Source of the DNA: DAIQNV01 sp036788215
GTDB taxonomy: Bacteria > Planctomycetota > Phycisphaerae > Phycisphaerales > UBA1924
DNA: 32,384 bases
Reading direction: 5' to 3'
Assembly: GCA_036788215.1 (NCBI GenBank)
Contig: DAIQNV010000037.1
Span: 1 to 32,384, forward strand
Part shown: positions 1 to 7,579 of the stretch, in pieces
Layout of the letters: the number at the start of each line of letters is the position of its first letter
Numbering within the stretch: position 1 is the first letter of the stretch
Translations under genes and position numbers: made by a program
The notes under the pieces: model-generated
The model's input: the letters and a program-made list of their open reading frames with translations, nothing else
The model's database searches: none
What the model was told of the DNA's origin: nothing

Positions 1-948
1 ATGGCGGGCGAGGTGGTCTCGGAACTGATCGCGGGCCAGACGCGCCGCCGGCCCAGAAGCGCTGGCACCTGGGCGAGCCACCAGTTGCCTGTCGAGATCG
101 AGGATGAGCGGGCGGTGATCAGCGTGGTCTTCGAGATCACCGCGGAGCAGGCGGAACGCGCCGCGATGCGACGGACCAACGCCTGGCTGCGCTCGCAGAA
201 CGAGATCCTGACCACGCTGGCGCACGGCATCGCGCACGACCTCCGGTCGCCCGTCGCTTCGGCGTTGATGCAGATCCAGCTCGCACGCCGGGCGCTGCAG
301 CGCGGCGCGCTCGACGAGGTGTCGTCGATGCTGACCGACGCGGAGCAGACGCTGAGGCACGGATCGGAGATGGTGGGGGGGCTGGTGCGCCTGGCGCACA
401 CGATGCGGATCCCCGCGGCGGACGCGGTGGACCCGGTGCCCCTCGTCGATCAGTCGTGGAAGGCGGTGTGCGCGGCGCTCCCGGGGTGCGAGTCGGTCAC
501 GATGGAGACGGACCGCCCGCTCCCGGTCGTGCTGGGCGATGAGGCGCTGCTGCGCGACGTGTTCCAGAACCTGTTCGAGAACGCGGTGAAGTACGGGCGA
601 CAGGGGGTGCCGGTGCGTGTCCGGGTGCGGGGCGAGGAGCGCGGGGGCCGGGTCGTCCTGCGCGTCAGCGACAACGGGCGGGGCGTGCCCGAGGAGGTCC
701 TGGGCATGGCGACGCGGAGCTTCGTGCGGGGCCAGGACTCGACCGGCCTGGGCATCGGGCTCGCGATGGTCGATCACATCGTGCGGGTGCACGCGGGGGA
801 ATTGCGGATCGAGCCGAATGAGCCGGAGGGCTCGGTGTTCATCGTCGAGCTGCTCGCGGCCCGCGAGTGCTCCGTCGGATCAGCGATCGAGGCGCCCCCG
901 CCCACCGGAACCAACGACCGGGAGCGCAGCGGGACGCGGGACGGATAG
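1..948 (+). CDS. Sensor histidine kinase, 5' end probably outside window
   Basis: C-terminal part of a two-component sensor kinase that would autophosphorylate on His and pass the phosphate to a response regulator. Residues about 30-55 look like the tail of a PAS domain running into a helical linker. The dimerisation/phosphoacceptor (HisKA) segment follows, with the H-box His at residue 79 (AHDLRSP). The ATP-binding HATPase_c domain shows an N-box (FQNLFENAVKYG, Asn194), a G1 box (DNGRGVP, from Asp224) and a G2 box (TGLGIGLAMV). An ATG sits at base 1, but the PAS-like tail suggests the gene starts further left. No transmembrane segment is visible in this part, and no response regulator gene is adjacent on the right. 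The gene converges with the methyltransferase gene ending at 992. The kinase call is firm; the signal sensed is unknown. Confidence 0.9.
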   Translation: MAGEVVSELIAGQTRRRPRSAGTWASHQLPVEIEDERAVISVVFEITAEQAERAAMRRTNAWLRSQNEILTTLAHGIAHDLRSPVASALMQIQLARRALQRGALDEVSSMLTDAEQTLRHGSEMVGGLVRLAHTMRIPAADAVDPVPLVDQSWKAVCAALPGCESVTMETDRPLPVVLGDEALLRDVFQNLFENAVKYGRQGVPVRVRVRGEERGGRVVLRVSDNGRGVPEEVLGMATRSFVRGQDSTGLGIGLAMVDHIVRVHAGELRIEPNEPEGSVFIVELLAARECSVGSAIEAPPPTGTNDRERSGTRDG

Positions 949-960
949 CCCGGGCCGGAA

Positions 961-984
961 CCGGCGGAGCGGGAGCCCCGCCGG
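961..984. terminator. GC-rich hairpin between convergent genes
   Basis: A 7-bp perfect inverted repeat (CCGGCGG / CCGCCGG) lies in the 43-bp gap between the convergent kinase and methyltransferase genes. Inner GC pairs could extend it. There is no clear T-run on either side, so a bidirectional terminator role is inferred from position and stem strength only. Confidence 0.4.
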
Positions 985-991
985 GAGAGCG

Positions 992-2068
992 TCAGCGGTC
1001 TTCCTTCTTCATGATGAAGAGGTAGTTGAACCCACGCAGGAAGAAGTTCTGCTCTTCCGCCGCCTTGTGCCAGTTGCCCCGGGCGAGCTTCTGGTTGTGG
1101 CGAACGACCGCGATGATGTCGACCGGGCGGAAATAGTCCCGCATGATGGCGAAGAGCTCGAAGCCGATGGGCATGAAGAGCCCGCCCTTCCGCCCCTTTT
1201 CCTTTCGGAAGCTGTCGGAGACATAGAGCCCGAGGTACCGGCTGGGCTTGAGCGCCCGGTGGCACTCCGCGAGGACCTCCTCCATCGCCTCGTAGTAGGC
1301 CTGGCCTGCCTGGGGCGGAGGTTCATCGGGCCCCCGCGTGCGGACGCCCTCGGGCAGCTCGCCCGCGTCGAGCTTGCCGATGCAGCGGGGGTCGTCCGAG
1401 TAGTCGATGTGCGTGGAGTAGGGGGGGTCGAGGAAGACGAAGTCGATCGACTCGTCGTGGACCGGGAGCTCGCGGGCGTCGGCCTGGGCAATGTCGGGGC
1501 GCGAGGGCGCGAGGTCGAACCCGACGCCCTTGCGGGCCAGGTCCGTGCAGACGTCGAGCGTGGTGCCCGAGCCGCACATGGGGTCGAGCACGCGGTCGCC
1601 CTTGCGGGTGTATCGCTGCAGCAGCTGCCAGATGACCCACGAGGGGGTCGCGCCGGCGTAGTCCTTGTCCCCCTGCATGGTGGCCTTGGTGAGCCCGACG
1701 GCCCGGCCCGTCTCCTGGCTGTCGTAGTGCTGGCTGGGATACTCCCACAGCGTCGTCGTCTGGATGCGCAGGGGCGGGCGCTTGCCCGGGCGCGGGCCGG
1801 GGCGCGGGGCGAAGTCGGCGCCGGGGCGGTCCTGCTCGGGGCGGGCCGCGTCGGGCCTTTGGTTCTTGGGCGTGCGGTGGATCGCGGCCTTCATGCGCTC
1901 GCGCATCTCGTCGCGGTTGATCGTGGGGTCGGGCGTCTCGGGCGTGTCGGGCTGGCCCGGGCGGGCGCGTGGCCCCTGCGGGCGATTGCCGGCGGGCTTC
2001 GCGCCCGCCTTCTTTCCACCGGGTTTCGACGGGCGACGGTTGTTGGGGGGTGGGGGTGGGGGGGTCAT
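992..2068 (-). CDS. DPPY-type nucleic-acid methyltransferase
   Basis: SAM-dependent amino-methyltransferase of the N6-adenine/N4-cytosine type. The SAM-binding motif I is DPMCGSGTT (Asp162-Thr170) and the catalytic motif IV is DPPY (214-217). Motif I thus precedes IV, the order of the alpha/gamma classes and of COG1041/TRM11-like enzymes, not of the beta class. Residues 1-100 are proline-, arginine- and lysine-rich and probably disordered; the opening Pro run comes from a C-tract. The start ATG overlaps the stop of the upstream phosphoesterase gene by 4 bases (ATGA), so the two are probably translationally coupled. No restriction endonuclease or specificity subunit is adjacent, so it is an orphan enzyme. 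Whether it modifies DNA or a structured RNA cannot be settled from the sequence. Confidence 0.85.
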   Translation of the reverse strand: MTPPPPPPNNRRPSKPGGKKAGAKPAGNRPQGPRARPGQPDTPETPDPTINRDEMRERMKAAIHRTPKNQRPDAARPEQDRPGADFAPRPGPRPGKRPPLRIQTTTLWEYPSQHYDSQETGRAVGLTKATMQGDKDYAGATPSWVIWQLLQRYTRKGDRVLDPMCGSGTTLDVCTDLARKGVGFDLAPSRPDIAQADARELPVHDESIDFVFLDPPYSTHIDYSDDPRCIGKLDAGELPEGVRTRGPDEPPPQAGQAYYEAMEEVLAECHRALKPSRYLGLYVSDSFRKEKGRKGGLFMPIGFELFAIMRDYFRPVDIIAVVRHNQKLARGNWHKAAEEQNFFLRGFNYLFIMKKEDR

Positions 2069-3147
2069 GAGAGAGCCTCCACGAGCTGGCGCCGGGCTTC
2101 GTCGATGGTCGCGTGGATGCGGGCGCCCGCCGCCATCGCGTGCCCGCCGCCCTTGAACCGACTGGCGACGACATTGACGTCGACGAAGCCCGCGCCGGGC
2201 TTGGACCGCATGGAGATCTTCGTGAGCGGGCCCTGGGCGTCGGGCTCGGACTCGGTCAGCAGGGCGGCGACGCGGACGGTCTCGACGGACTTGATGATGT
2301 CAAGGAACCCGCCCGACTCGCCCCGGCTCGCCCCGGTGTCCTTGAAGTCCCTGGCCCGCAGGACGATGGTGGCGACGCGCCCCTCGTCGTGGTACTCAAG
2401 GGACGCGAGGGCCCGCTCGAGGAGCGCGAGGCGCGACGGGCGCTCGTGCTGCTCGGTGAGCTCGAGCAGGCGGGTGTGCTCGAAGCCCGTCGCGAGGAGG
2501 TCGGCCGCGAGACGGAGCGCCTCGGGGGTGACATTGGAGTGGCGGAACCAGCCGGTGTCGGTCGCGAGCCCGAGATAGAGGGGCTCGGCGACCTCGCGGG
2601 GCAGGTCGGCGCACGACGCGAGCCCGAGCAGGCGACGGCACAATTCCGCGGTCGGCATCGTGGCGCTCGCCCAGGAGGCATCGATCACGCGCCGGTCCGA
2701 CACATCCGCGTCGCCCCGCAGGTGGTGGTCGATCACCGCAACGCGGCTCTTCCGCTCGCGGAGGTAGGGGGCGAAGGGCTCGATCTGGTTCCACGAGCCG
2801 GTATCGAGGACGAGGATGGCGTCGGGCTCCGGGAGATCGGGCAGGGCCGATCCGGGCTCCACGACCGTGAAGTCGACATCGTGCGCGACCGCTCGCAGCC
2901 AGTGCGGGATCGGCGCCGCGTAGCAGACGGAGGCACGCGTGGCGACCCCGCCGAAGCCGGACGCGGAGCCTCCGGCAGCGATGTTCAGCGCCCGGACCGC
3001 TGCGACGGTGGACCCGACCGCGTCCCCGTCGGGCTTGATGTGGGTGATGCACAGCACGGTCCGGGCCGGTGCGAGCCAGCGGGCCAGGCCCGCGAGGTCG
3101 GTGGTGCTGGCCCAGTCCTGCGTGTCGGTTGGGATGGTTTCGGTCAA
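2065..3147 (-). CDS. nrnA: DHH/DHHA1 phosphoesterase, NrnA-like oligoribonuclease/pAp phosphatase
   Basis: Predicted Mn-dependent phosphoesterase that degrades nanoRNAs (2-5 nt) and/or dephosphorylates 3'-phosphoadenosine 5'-phosphate. The DHH domain carries all the metal-binding motifs: motif I THIKPDGDAVGS near the N-terminus, motif II LDTGS, the DHH triad at 140-142 (VIDHHLRGD), and motif IV ATDTGWFRHS. The C-terminal DHHA1 domain ends with the substrate-binding GGGH at 333-336. The start is taken as TTG at 3147, whose last two bases form part of the ribF stop codon (TTGA), with a GGAA ribosome-binding remnant upstream; no in-frame ATG occurs before motif I. Length (360 aa) is slightly above the family norm of 310-340. 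It sits between ribF and the methyltransferase gene in one operon. In many bacteria nrnA lies near rbfA/truB/ribF, which fits this order. Confidence 0.9.
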   Translation of the reverse strand: MTETIPTDTQDWASTTDLAGLARWLAPARTVLCITHIKPDGDAVGSTVAAVRALNIAAGGSASGFGGVATRASVCYAAPIPHWLRAVAHDVDFTVVEPGSALPDLPEPDAILVLDTGSWNQIEPFAPYLRERKSRVAVIDHHLRGDADVSDRRVIDASWASATMPTAELCRRLLGLASCADLPREVAEPLYLGLATDTGWFRHSNVTPEALRLAADLLATGFEHTRLLELTEQHERPSRLALLERALASLEYHDEGRVATIVLRARDFKDTGASRGESGGFLDIIKSVETVRVAALLTESEPDAQGPLTKISMRSKPGAGFVDVNVVASRFKGGGHAMAAGARIHATIDEARRQLVEALS

Positions 3148-4187
3148 GCGTGGGTTCCGTTGGCAAGGGCGGGGGCGGTGGATTCGTGGACGCCGGCGTC
3201 GACGAGGGCCCGGGCGCGGGCGCAGTCCCGGCGGATCTGGGCGGTCAGGGCGTCGAGGCCATCGAATCGGACTTGTTCTCTGATCCAGGCGAGGGGCTGG
3301 AAAGCAACAGGCCAGCCATACTCGGGGAGTCCCTCGAGGGGGGACCAGTCGGCGGGCCGGCCGCCCCCATCGATGCTGGTGGGCAGGCCCAGCAGGTGGG
3401 CCTCGGTGCAGCGCTGCAGCCCATCCTTGACAGTGGGACGGACGCCGATGCTCAGCGCCGTGGGAAGTCGCCGACCGTCCGGGAGGACCGTCAGGGCGGC
3501 GTACACCCCGTCCGCCGGGAGAGCGGTCTCGGGATCGATGTTGAGCGTGGGGAATCCCAGCGTCCGTCCCAGGCGGTCCCCGCGACGGACGGTGCCCTCG
3601 ATCCCGTGCGGGCGACCGAGGACCCGGGAGGCGTCCGCGACGCGCCCGTGCTCCAGCAGCCAGCGGACCGTGGTGCTGGAGGCCCGGATCGTCGCCTGGT
3701 CGGCGAGTTCGATATCGATCTCGGGCACGATCTCGACCTCGAAGCCCAGGCGACGGCCCAGCGCCGCGAGGCCCTCGGGCGTCCCGGCCCTGCCTTTGCC
3801 GAAGCGGAAGTCGTCGCCCTCGACGATGACCCTGGGCCTGAAGTCCTCCAGCACATGGGCGATGAACCGATCGGGGGTGAGGCTCAGGAGGTCGGGCCCG
3901 GGTTCGAGCCTGCGGACATCGTCCGCCCCCGCCTCCGCGAGCAGGCGGGCGCGGGTCGCGAAGGTGGTCAGGCGGGGCGGTGCGGACCGTCCCGGGAGCG
4001 CCGCTGCGGGGTGGGGGTCGAAGCACAGCACGACCACCCGCCCCCCGGGGCCGACATGGGCCCGGGCCCGGCGGATGAGCTCAGCGTGACCCGCGTGGAC
4101 GCCATCAAAGGTGCCGATGGTGACCGCGGTGGGCGGAAACCCGGGGTCCGAGCGGTCTGGGGCGGCGCCTGGCCTGCCTTCGTGCAT
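3144..4187 (-). CDS. ribF: Bifunctional riboflavin kinase / FAD synthetase
   Basis: Makes FMN from riboflavin and then FAD from FMN in the cytosol. The N-terminal adenylyltransferase domain shows TIGTFDGVHAGH (residues about 23-34) and the conserved EGDDFRFGKGRAG segment. The C-terminal riboflavin-kinase domain shows the SSTTVRWLLEHG linker followed by GTVRRGDRLGRTLGFPTLNI-like residues (GR.LGFPT.N). Length of 347 aa is close to the 300-330 usual for the family, with a short N-terminal extension. No good Shine-Dalgarno precedes the ATG; the upstream sequence contains a TAGGTT box close to the start, so a very short leader is possible. It is the first gene of the ribF-nrnA-methyltransferase operon and is divergent from putA, a flavoenzyme gene. 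The FAD link between the two is suggestive only. Confidence 0.95.
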   Translation of the reverse strand: MHEGRPGAAPDRSDPGFPPTAVTIGTFDGVHAGHAELIRRARAHVGPGGRVVVLCFDPHPAAALPGRSAPPRLTTFATRARLLAEAGADDVRRLEPGPDLLSLTPDRFIAHVLEDFRPRVIVEGDDFRFGKGRAGTPEGLAALGRRLGFEVEIVPEIDIELADQATIRASSTTVRWLLEHGRVADASRVLGRPHGIEGTVRRGDRLGRTLGFPTLNIDPETALPADGVYAALTVLPDGRRLPTALSIGVRPTVKDGLQRCTEAHLLGLPTSIDGGGRPADWSPLEGLPEYGWPVAFQPLAWIREQVRFDGLDALTAQIRRDCARARALVDAGVHESTAPALANGTHA

Positions 4188-4434
4188 GACTAGAACCTAG
4201 CGGGGCTGAGGGCCCGGGGCGAGGGGGCCCGGGCTTGCGGGTTGATCTGTGTGATACAGTTGGCCTTGGCGGCTCGGTTCCGGGCTCTGTGGCGCCGGGG
4301 CGGGCTTGCCGGGTGACTTTGTCGATCGGAGCGCCGGCGTGAATGTGCTGTCTCGGTGGTTGAAGGGGACTGGGCGGGGGCAGGGCTCAGGTGCGTCGGG
4401 CGGGGCGCACGATCACCAGCTCGCGGGCAGCACG
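4188..4434. other. Divergent ribF/putA intergenic region
   Basis: About 250 bases between the ribF start and the ATG preferred for putA. It contains a GC-rich inverted repeat (GCCCGGG / CCCGGGC, 4212-4234) and a TGATACAGT box at 4253-4260 that resembles an extended -10. The last part (4306-4434) is open in the putA frame and could be its N-terminus if the TTG at 4306 or GTG at 4339 is used. No other gene is seen. Confidence 0.5.
4255..4260 (+). promoter_or_regulatory. Possible -10 element for putA
   Basis: TACAGT preceded by TGA gives an extended -10-like box (TGnTANNNT). It resembles -10 candidates seen before other genes in this window. No convincing -35 lies 16-18 bases upstream, so this is a weak call. 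Confidence 0.25.
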
Positions 4435-7400
4435 ATGACGACGGGCGACGCGACGCTCGAGCCCCGGGTGCGGGAGCTGGGGGGCGAGCTCCTCGACGCG
4501 TCCGAGCGTCACAAGGGGGGCGTGTTCAGCGCCAAGTTCTACACCGACAAGCTGATGGCCTGGTCCATGAAGGACAAGGCCTTCAAGGTGCAGCTCTTCC
4601 GGTTCGTCGACACCTTCCCGGTGCTGCGCGGCGGGGACGAGGTGCACGACCACCTGGTCGACTACCTGACCCAGCCCGGCGTCAGCCTGCCCCCGGGCAT
4701 GGACATCGGGCTGAAGGCGGGCGCCGCCGCGAAGGGCCTGTTCACGAAGACGATGTCGGCGCAGATCAAGGCGATGGCGGGCCAGTTCATCGCGGGGACG
4801 GACGCGGAGAGCGCGCTCCCGCGCTTGAAAGAACTGTGGGGCAAGGGCATCGCCTTCAGCGTCGACCTCCTGGGCGAGGCGTGCGTCTCGGACGCGGAGG
4901 CGGACGCCTACCGCGAGCGGTACCTCGACCTGATCAAGGGCCTGCCCGAGACGGTGGCGAACTGGAAGGAGCAGCCCCGCCTCGAGCGCGATCACCTGGG
5001 CGTGGTGCCCCGGACGAATGTGTCGGTGAAGCTGAGCTCCTTGAGCGCGAGGCTGAACCCCGCGGCCCCGGACGAGTCGGTGGGCGATGTGCTGACGAGG
5101 CTGGTGCCGGTCCTGGAAACGGCCCGCGACCGCGCCGTGTTCATCAACTTCGACATGGAGAGCTCCAGCCACAAGGAGATCACGCTCCGCGCGTTCTTCG
5201 CCGCCTGCGAGCGGGTGGACTTCCACGCGGGCATCGCGATGCAGGCGTACCTGCGGTCGGGCGTGGAGGACGCGAAGCGCGTCGCGGAGTGGGCCAAGCG
5301 CACGGGCCGTGTGGTGACGGTGCGCCTGGTGAAGGGCGCGTACTGGGACTACGAGACGATCCACGCGGAGCAGATGGGCTGGCCCAGCAAGGTGTGGGCG
5401 AAGAAGTGGGAGACCGACGCCTGCTTCGAGGCGATGGCCCGCGTCTTCCTCGACTCGTGCCCGAGGCGCGAGGGCGAGGGCGGCGTCAAGCTGGCGCTCG
5501 GAAGCCACAACGCCCGCTCGATCGCGAGCGCCCTCGCCTACGCCGAGAGCCTGGGCCTGCCCCGGGAGGCCATCGAGCTGCAGATGCTGCACGGGATGGC
5601 GGATGAACTGAAGCTCGGTGCCTCCGACGAGATGGGCATGCGCGTGCGCGAGTACGTCCCCGTCGGCGAGATGATCCCGGGCATGGCCTACCTCGTGCGG
5701 AGGCTCCTCGAGAACACGAGCAACGAGGGCTGGCTCCTCGCCGCCAACGCCGGGAACGCTTCGCGCGACCAGCTCCTGGCCCCGCCCGCGCCCGCGAAGG
5801 CGCCCCAGGTCAACGGAGCCGCGGGCACGTCCAGCGTCGCGCCCGACATCCTCGCCGAGGCCGCGGTCCGCCACGGATTGACCCCCGCCGAGCCCGGCGT
5901 GGGTGACGGCAAGCCCTTCTTCAACGAGCCCATGCGGGACCTCTCGACCGAGCGCGGGCGGGAGCTGATCGCCGCCGGCATCGCCAGGGCCAGCATCCCG
6001 GTCGTGGCGAACGACCGCACGCCCGAGCAGGGCCTCGCGATGGTGGGCGAGGCCCACGACGCCTTCCCCGCCTGGCGCGACACCGATGTCCTCGCGCGGG
6101 CCCGCGTGCTCACCGAGGCTGCGGCCACGATGCGGGCGCGACGGGACGAATTGACCGGCATCGTGATCAAGGAGAACGGCAAGCCCTGGGCCGACGCCGA
6201 CGCGGATGTCTGCGAGGCCATCGACTTCTGCGAGTACTACGCCCGGATGGCCCCCGAGCTCTTCCGCAAGAAGCGCCTCGGGAAGTTCGTGGGTGAGCTC
6301 GACGAGATCTGGAGCCAGCCCCTGGGCGTCGCGGTCGTCGTCAGCCCCTGGAACTTCCCGCTCGCGATCTGCTGCGGCATGGCGACCGCGGCTCTCGTGA
6401 CCGGGAACACCGTGGTGGTGAAGCCGGCGGAGCAGACGCCCGGCATCGCGAAGGCGATGCACGACATCCTGCAGGACGCGCTGCGCAAGGGCGGGCACGA
6501 CGAGCGGGTCCTCCGCTTCTGCCCGGCGCCGGGCGAGACGACCGGGGCCGCCCTCGTCCGCGACCCCCGCGTCAGCGTCATCGCCTTCACGGGGTCCAAG
6601 GCGGTCGGGCTCGACATCTACCGCGCCGCGGGCGACACGCGCGAGGACGAGGGCCAGGCCCACGTCAAGCGCGTCGTCTGCGAGATGGGGGGCAAGAACG
6701 CCATCATCATCGACGCCTCCGCCGACCTCGACGAGGCGGTGCTGGGCGTGCGACACTCCGCCTTCGGCTTCGCGGGCCAGAAGTGCAGCGCCGCCAGCCG
6801 GTGCATCGTGGTCGACCCCGAGGGGCCGGAGGGCGAGCGGACCAGGCTCTTCGTCGAGCGCCTCGTCGAGGCCTCCCGCGCCCTCGTGGTGGGCGACCCC
6901 ACCAGCGCCGCGACGGATATCGGCCCCGTCATCGACGACGACGCGTCGACCAAGATCCGCTCGCTGGTCGAGAAGGCCCGGCGGGAGCACCGGGAGGTGG
7001 GGGGCTGCGTCGAGGCCCTGGCGGTCCCGGGCATCGAACTGCCCGAGGGGTGGAACGGGCACCCGGAGGGCCGGGCCCCCCGCGCCGCGATCGGGCCTCA
7101 CATCTTCACGCAGGTGCGCCCTGAGCACACGCTCGCCCGCGAGGAGGTCTTCGGCCCCGTGCTGGCGGTCATGCACGCGAAAACCTACGAGGAGGCCATC
7201 GACCTGGCGATCGGCCATGTCTACCGGCTGACCGGCGGCGTCTTCACCCGCAAGCCGACCCACATCGATATCGCGAAGAAACGCTTCCGCGTCGGCAACC
7301 TCTACATCAACCGGGGCATCACCGGCGCCCTCGTCGGGCGCCAGCCCTTCGGCGGGTTCGGCCTCTCGGGCGTCGGCAGCAAGGCCGGCGGGCCGGGCTA

Positions 7401-7473
7401 TCTCGACCGCTTCGTCCAGCCCCGCGCGACCTGCGAGAACACCATGCGCCGCGGCTTCAGCCCGGAGCTCTGA
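4435..7473 (+). CDS. putA: Bifunctional proline dehydrogenase / L-glutamate-gamma-semialdehyde dehydrogenase
   Basis: Oxidises proline to P5C with FAD and then glutamate semialdehyde to glutamate with NAD+. The proline-dehydrogenase barrel (roughly residues 60-430 from this start) has RLVKGAYWDYE, LGSHNARS, LQMLHGMAD and the family signature VREYVPVGEMIPGMAYLVRR. The aldehyde-dehydrogenase domain (about 480-1000) has PWNFPLAI, FTGSKAVG, EMGGKN (Glu750) and the catalytic GQKCSA Cys784, then EEVFGPV. The C-terminus GRQPFGGFGLSGVGSKAGG is typical of PutA P5CDH domains. There is no N-terminal ribbon-helix-helix DNA-binding domain, so it is not a trifunctional PutA repressor. Start: ATG at 4435 is preferred; GTG 4339 or TTG 4306 would add a Gly/Ser-rich extension of 32 or 43 residues. 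Confidence 0.95.
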   Translation: MTTGDATLEPRVRELGGELLDASERHKGGVFSAKFYTDKLMAWSMKDKAFKVQLFRFVDTFPVLRGGDEVHDHLVDYLTQPGVSLPPGMDIGLKAGAAAKGLFTKTMSAQIKAMAGQFIAGTDAESALPRLKELWGKGIAFSVDLLGEACVSDAEADAYRERYLDLIKGLPETVANWKEQPRLERDHLGVVPRTNVSVKLSSLSARLNPAAPDESVGDVLTRLVPVLETARDRAVFINFDMESSSHKEITLRAFFAACERVDFHAGIAMQAYLRSGVEDAKRVAEWAKRTGRVVTVRLVKGAYWDYETIHAEQMGWPSKVWAKKWETDACFEAMARVFLDSCPRREGEGGVKLALGSHNARSIASALAYAESLGLPREAIELQMLHGMADELKLGASDEMGMRVREYVPVGEMIPGMAYLVRRLLENTSNEGWLLAANAGNASRDQLLAPPAPAKAPQVNGAAGTSSVAPDILAEAAVRHGLTPAEPGVGDGKPFFNEPMRDLSTERGRELIAAGIARASIPVVANDRTPEQGLAMVGEAHDAFPAWRDTDVLARARVLTEAAATMRARRDELTGIVIKENGKPWADADADVCEAIDFCEYYARMAPELFRKKRLGKFVGELDEIWSQPLGVAVVVSPWNFPLAICCGMATAALVTGNTVVVKPAEQTPGIAKAMHDILQDALRKGGHDERVLRFCPAPGETTGAALVRDPRVSVIAFTGSKAVGLDIYRAAGDTREDEGQAHVKRVVCEMGGKNAIIIDASADLDEAVLGVRHSAFGFAGQKCSAASRCIVVDPEGPEGERTRLFVERLVEASRALVVGDPTSAATDIGPVIDDDASTKIRSLVEKARREHREVGGCVEALAVPGIELPEGWNGHPEGRAPRAAIGPHIFTQVRPEHTLAREEVFGPVLAVMHAKTYEEAIDLAIGHVYRLTGGVFTRKPTHIDIAKKRFRVGNLYINRGITGALVGRQPFGGFGLSGVGSKAGGPGYLDRFVQPRATCENTMRRGFSPEL

Positions 7474-7526
7474 CGCCCGACCGGGCCGGGCTCGGGACCG
7501 GCTCTGTAGGCCCATCCAAAAGGAAA

Positions 7527-7555
7527 CGCGGGCCGCTCGTTGTGAGCGGCCCGCG
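7527..7555. terminator. Bidirectional rho-independent-like terminator
   Basis: Perfect 12-bp stem (CGCGGGCCGCTC / GAGCGGCCCGCG) with a 5-base GTTGT loop, lying between the convergent putA and dockerin-protein genes. On the minus strand it is followed by a T-rich stretch (GTTTCCTTTT), making it a good intrinsic terminator for the leftward genes. On the plus strand the T-run is poor, so it may only partly terminate putA. Confidence 0.8.
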
Positions 7556-7579
7556 CTGTGTTCAAGGTCAAGGTCCCGA

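Noticed and set aside
992..2068. Restriction-modification system
   Set aside because: No endonuclease or specificity gene is adjacent; neighbours are ribF, nrnA and a sensor kinase.
4387..7515. Long minus-strand open frame (about 1040 codons) opposite putA
   Set aside because: It mirrors the putA codons; the translation is Ala/Arg/His/Leu-rich with no domain. Long antisense frames are expected at this GC content.
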